Notes under the pieces: generated by a model | Seen by the model: only the letters and a program-made list of their open reading frames with translations | What the model was told of the DNA's origin: nothing | Databases searched by the model: none | Part shown: in pieces, positions 8,401 through 10,029 of the stretch | Layout: each line of letters begins with the position of its first letter | Position numbering within the stretch: position 1 is the stretch's first letter | Source of the DNA: Acidimicrobiia bacterium | Lineage (GTDB): Bacteria; Actinomycetota; Acidimicrobiia; Spongiisociales; UBA5794 | DNA: 10,029 nucleotides | Reading direction: 5' to 3' | Assembly: GCA_030598905.1 (NCBI GenBank) | Contig: JAUVPA010000039.1 | Span: 1-10,029 of the forward strand | Position numbers and translations under genes: made by a program

Positions 8401-8617
8401 GGATCGGATCGAAGAGATGGTCGGTTGAGCCCTCATCAGATTCCTCGGACTCGTCGACGTCTGTGCCGCCGAGCAGGCGCTTGAAGAATCCTTCTCGATC
8501 CTCACCTTCGAGCGGTTTGGTCGGCTCGACCGTCTCGTCATCGGTGTCGTCACCCCATCCCGGGTGCCAGGGATCACCGGGATGAGGCTCGTAGCCCTCT
8601 CCGTCGCCCCCGTTCAC
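5447..8617 (-). CDS. cdsA: Phosphatidate cytidylyltransferase (CdsA) with ~790-residue acidic N-terminal extension
   Basis: Condenses CTP with phosphatidic acid to CDP-diacylglycerol at the cytoplasmic membrane, the branch point for phospholipid synthesis. The catalytic part is residues 795-1056: about eight hydrophobic segments, the cytidylyltransferase region around Asp937 with VSPKKTWEG (956-964), and a full CdsA signature (1011-1037) with KRS, KDMGALLPGHGG and DRID. The protein is 1056 residues; ordinary CdsA is about 270-310. The preceding 790 residues are one uninterrupted frame: acidic and Pro-rich (1-180), an Ala/Glu-rich segment with coiled-coil character (about 200-405), then a very acidic low-complexity stretch (about 430-725). 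Basic/aromatic islands lie at 43-51 (GFFKRLLGG) and 486-497 (KKRGWRRWLGIG). I chose the GTG at 8617 because GAGGAGG lies 9 nt upstream; a TTG six codons earlier sits inside that ribosome-binding site. It is 25 bp after frr and overlaps dxr by 4 bp. Function of the extension is unknown. Confidence 0.95.
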   Translation of the reverse strand: MNGGDGEGYEPHPGDPWHPGWGDDTDDETVEPTKPLEGEDREGFFKRLLGGTDVDESEESDEGSTDHLFDPIRTEEDGDRRSVEHVYDTLRPDDGSAATTVPMDELAIDEGAGDEIEHDEPSTQAATGHPTEVLPPEPVPAEEPPSGPVPETDVTSASPESDRVPEFPPVLSDVSFDASSAGSEAALWAIEGTGHSSDAAMEHQDLLAEFAAAEERDAITSETATAEQAIAETVIDVSAEEAASDETDLEAAVAATEAAALTEQFSAAKRGADDVLSEDAASAAAAHEERLADSEVDAIDMFSQYQDTRRAVQAESAMADHAGEAASAHLEAEADALKATTADQIERELARARAEATGADMDTTVGRVSQLEAATGAAAAAAEREALGAELATAAASGAVMREHEAVRLGTDDAATSFSVPDVDTTGFEFDAPEPHNEAAVDAQTTGPISPRGDTEPADESEEPEPDGVDETDSDGPTSDEGEEPKKRGWRRWLGIGATASVAAEETAEPTGQALASAGMADHRPGDDETSELPLSEGDEVEPDEPHPVPTDDDVGFEGWLDDPKDTPQAKSAADDADGPYVALNDDDPEEEIADWMAFTSGQVEEATTAQDAPDGADEDAVDHDDDLASEDDDEPHPPDEAPADEAPVDEEDEEDTDEFPVPVPIVGEGLDDEDEDQTAEVVAAAAAVGTVHAVVDLTGKDGTTEDQDEESEGDPSPGDDVFDELTKEEYLQGATSDHADLAAVVAVASQEDTEQVALAASMPGLDSGVVGFDDVVEAEGQYAATAGAPRASNLLLRVGSAILLIVVFLLSLLWQPALIALAMAVFVVAAGEFYTVLMQKGYKPLALFGFLGIVGASLGTVFWDIVAIPVAWMLTALVILVFFAVVPGRPKPLVSFSVTITVAVWVGFGAYAFPIIESDQYRALVLAVVAGVALMDIASYFVGRYLGRNQLAPVVSPKKTWEGLVGGVLVVLLFGAVLGYLEIEPFDLTSGLYLGAVIAVVGPLGDLAVSVVKRSIGVKDMGALLPGHGGILDRIDALLFVIPAAWAMYIWLGLL

Positions 8618-8626
8618 TGCGTATCC

Positions 8627-8633
8627 CCTCCTC
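8627..8633 (-). promoter_or_regulatory. Shine-Dalgarno deciding the cdsA start
   Basis: On the minus strand this reads GAGGAGG, followed after 9 nt by GTG at 8617. The alternative longer reading would start at a TTG at 8635, which overlaps the Shine-Dalgarno itself and has no comparable site upstream. The GTG is therefore preferred. Confidence 0.75.
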
Positions 8634-8642
8634 AAGGCCGCT

Positions 8643-9188
8643 TCAGACTTCGAGCAGCTCTTCTTCTTTGTGTGCGAGCAACACGTCGAGTTTCCCGATG
8701 TGCACGTCGGTCATCCCCTGCAGCTCTTTCTCGGCCCGGTGGATGTCGTCTTCGGACACTTCCTCACGCTCAATCGCATCTTTGGCGTGCCTGCGAACGT
8801 TGCGGACCGCGACTCGACCATCCTCCGTCAAATGGCGCACATGGCGGATCAGCTCTTTGCGGCGTTCCTCGGTGAGGGCCGGAAAGGCGAGTCGGATGAT
8901 GTTGCCGTCGTTCGACGGATTCAGACCGAGATCCGTCTCGCCGATCGCTCTTTCGATAGACGCAATCGCCGACTTGTCGTATGGCGAAATCACGAGCATG
9001 CGCGCTTCGGGCACCGAAAAGCCTGCTAGCTGCTGAAGCGGCGTTTGGGTTCCGTAGTAGTCGACCGTCACACGACTGAGGAGGCCCGGGTTGGCGCGAC
9101 CGGTGCGAACACCGGAGAACTCCTGTGCCGTGTGCTCGACAGCCTGATCCATCTTGTGGTCGGCCTCGAGCAGGGTCTCATCGATCAC
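8643..9188 (-). CDS. frr: Ribosome recycling factor
   Basis: RRF works with EF-G to split post-termination ribosomes in the cytoplasm. The 181-residue product (E. coli RRF is 185) has the expected architecture. Helix 1 of the three-helix bundle is at the start, with FSGVRTGRANPGLL (24-37). The compact beta domain II runs through YYGTQTPLQQLAGF (44-57) and SPYDKSAIASIERAI (68-82). The return to the bundle is FPALTEERRKEL (102-113), then VRNVRRHAKDAI (128-139) holding the conserved Arg cluster that contacts 23S rRNA. The start is a GTG at 9188, matching the family 'MIDE' N-terminus, with AAAGGAGG (9193-9200) only 4 nt upstream, strong but slightly close. It lies 15 bp after pyrH and 25 bp before cdsA. 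No uppS intervenes, unlike in many Proteobacteria and Firmicutes. Confidence 0.97.
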   Translation of the reverse strand: MIDETLLEADHKMDQAVEHTAQEFSGVRTGRANPGLLSRVTVDYYGTQTPLQQLAGFSVPEARMLVISPYDKSAIASIERAIGETDLGLNPSNDGNIIRLAFPALTEERRKELIRHVRHLTEDGRVAVRNVRRHAKDAIEREEVSEDDIHRAEKELQGMTDVHIGKLDVLLAHKEEELLEV

Positions 9189-9203
9189 GGCGCCTCCTTT
9201 GCG

Positions 9204-9911
9204 TCAGCGAACCAGCGTCCCCACGTCCTCGCCATTGACGGCCTTGGCGATGTTCCCCGGCACCATCATGTTGAAGACTCGGATGGGCAAGTTGTTGTCC
9301 ATGCACATCGTAATTGCGGTGGTGTCCATCACCCCGAGTCGCTTGGTGATGGCTTCCATGTAGGTCACGTCGGGAAGCAAGGTCGCGGAGGGATCGATCT
9401 CAGGATCGGCGTCGTAGACCCCATCGACCTTCGTCGCCTTGAGCACGTAGTCCGCTCCGATCTCGGCGGCGCGCAAAGCCGCTGTCGTGTCCGTGGTGAA
9501 GAACGGGTTGCCCGTGCCCCCCGCAAACACGACGATGCGGCCCTTCTCGAGATGGCGGATGGCGCGAAGCCTGATGTAGGGCTCGGCCACCTGTTGAATC
9601 GTGATGGCGGTCTGTACCCGACATTGGGCTCCTGCCCTCTCCAGCGCATCGCGCAGAGCGAGGGCATTGATCACCGTCGCCAGCATCCCCATGTAGTCGG
9701 CGTTCGCCCGATCCATCCCCTGTGCGCCTGAAGAAAGGCCGCGGAAGATGTTCCCCCCACCGACAACGATGCCGATCTCGTGTCCGTTCCGTGACACCTG
9801 AGCGATCTCCGTTGCGACCCGATCGACGGTCACCGGGTCGATGCCATAGTTGAGCTCCGGATCGGCGAACGCCTCACCGGAGAGCTTGACGATGACCCGG
9901 TTCGACCCCAT
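9204..9911 (-). CDS. pyrH: Uridylate (UMP) kinase
   Basis: Phosphorylates UMP to UDP with ATP, in the de novo pyrimidine route that also supplies the CTP used by CdsA. The 235-residue product, the usual family length, belongs to the amino-acid-kinase fold: KLSGEA (9-14), the glycine-rich GGGNIFRG (51-58), MDRANADYMGMLATVINALAL (66-86), GGTGNPFFTTDT (131-142) with the phosphate/UMP-contacting loop, and KATKVDGVYDADP (158-170) for ATP binding. The frame stays open further upstream to an ATG at 9989, but those extra 26 codons overlap the end of tsf and are not kinase-like. The ATG at 9911 begins MGSNRVIVKLSGEA as expected and has GAGGA 8 nt upstream inside the tsf terminus. Only 4 bp separate it from the tsf stop, so the two are probably translationally coupled. 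Confidence 0.97.
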   Translation of the reverse strand: MGSNRVIVKLSGEAFADPELNYGIDPVTVDRVATEIAQVSRNGHEIGIVVGGGNIFRGLSSGAQGMDRANADYMGMLATVINALALRDALERAGAQCRVQTAITIQQVAEPYIRLRAIRHLEKGRIVVFAGGTGNPFFTTDTTAALRAAEIGADYVLKATKVDGVYDADPEIDPSATLLPDVTYMEAITKRLGVMDTTAITMCMDNNLPIRVFNMMVPGNIAKAVNGEDVGTLVR

Positions 9912-9915
9912 CTGC

Positions 9916-10029
9916 CTAATCCTCGTCCTGGCCGACGTGGAGCCTGGCGATGTGGGCCACGCTGATGTTCTCTCCCATAGTTGCCCCAAGCTGTTGCACC
10001 ATCTGTCCGACGGTACCTTCGAACTTCTC
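9916..10029 (-). CDS. tsf: Elongation factor Ts, C-terminal fragment (gene continues beyond right edge)
   Basis: The last 37 codons before a TAG at 9916-9918. The product begins EKFEGTVGQMVQQLGATMGE and continues through GENISVAHIARLHVG to an acidic end. The 'GENI.V...AR' pattern matches the C-terminus of EF-Ts, the guanine-nucleotide exchange factor of EF-Tu, where 'GENIxVxRFxRF' is typical. Position immediately before pyrH is the standard place for tsf (rpsB-tsf-pyrH-frr). The fragment is too short to judge the rest of the protein. Identity rests on the C-terminal motif plus gene order. Confidence 0.88.
   Translation of the reverse strand, partial: EKFEGTVGQMVQQLGATMGENISVAHIARLHVGQDED

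Noticed and set aside
7079..8585. Long plus-strand open frames (one Ser/Ala-rich, one Arg/Cys-rich) opposite the cdsA extension
   Set aside because: They are complements of the Asp/Glu/Ala-rich minus frame, whose repetitive codons leave the opposite frames open. They have no ribosome-binding-site support or domain, and the minus frame joins a true CdsA domain.
1..10029. Mobile elements, CRISPR arrays, tRNA or rRNA genes
   Set aside because: No transposase or integrase motifs, no regularly spaced direct repeats, and no tRNA-like cloverleaf noticed. Coding density leaves little room.

Overview
The window is a dense, high-GC (about 60% or more by eye) bacterial chromosome segment in which every gene I can support lies on the minus strand. 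Read 5'->3' on that strand (right to left here) the order is: end of tsf (EF-Ts), pyrH (UMP kinase), frr (ribosome recycling factor), cdsA (CDP-diacylglycerol synthase with a very long N-terminal extension), dxr (DXP reductoisomerase), an RseP/Rip1-like M50 site-2 protease, ispG (GcpE), and the first 578 codons of a class III nucleotide cyclase fused to an NB-ARC/STAND-type ATPase, cut off by the left edge.

The block tsf-pyrH-frr-cdsA-dxr-rseP-ispG is a widely conserved housekeeping cluster. Having no uppS between frr and cdsA matches the arrangement in actinobacteria such as Mycobacterium. GTG starts, the mycobacterial-like gene order, Ala/Asp/Glu-rich proteins and a cyclase-ATPase regulator together suggest an actinobacterium, possibly a deep-branching class such as Acidimicrobiia. 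That placement is inference and the class is uncertain.

Spacing is tight: tsf-pyrH 4 bp, pyrH-frr 15 bp, frr-cdsA 25 bp, cdsA/dxr overlapping by 4 bp, dxr-rseP 49 bp, rseP-ispG 61 bp, ispG-cyclase 71 bp. I see no convincing promoter or Rho-independent terminator, so the cluster probably runs as one transcript entering from the right, with the cyclase gene possibly separate. No gene-free stretch exceeds 300 bases.

The genes cover the end of translation elongation and recycling (tsf, frr), pyrimidine nucleotide supply (pyrH), CTP-dependent phospholipid precursor synthesis (cdsA), two steps of the MEP isoprenoid pathway (dxr, ispG), and intramembrane proteolysis (rseP).

The least ordinary features are: a roughly 790-residue acidic, partly coiled-coil-like extension on CdsA, with two small basic/aromatic islands; an apparent CTG start of dxr in a CTGA overlap with the cdsA stop; a short AT-richer motif shared by two intergenic spacers; an unusual C-terminal tail on IspG; and a cyclase whose substrate-selecting positions are not the canonical adenylate cyclase residues. 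I do not see a clearly new multi-gene system here. The CdsA extension is the best candidate for undescribed biology.
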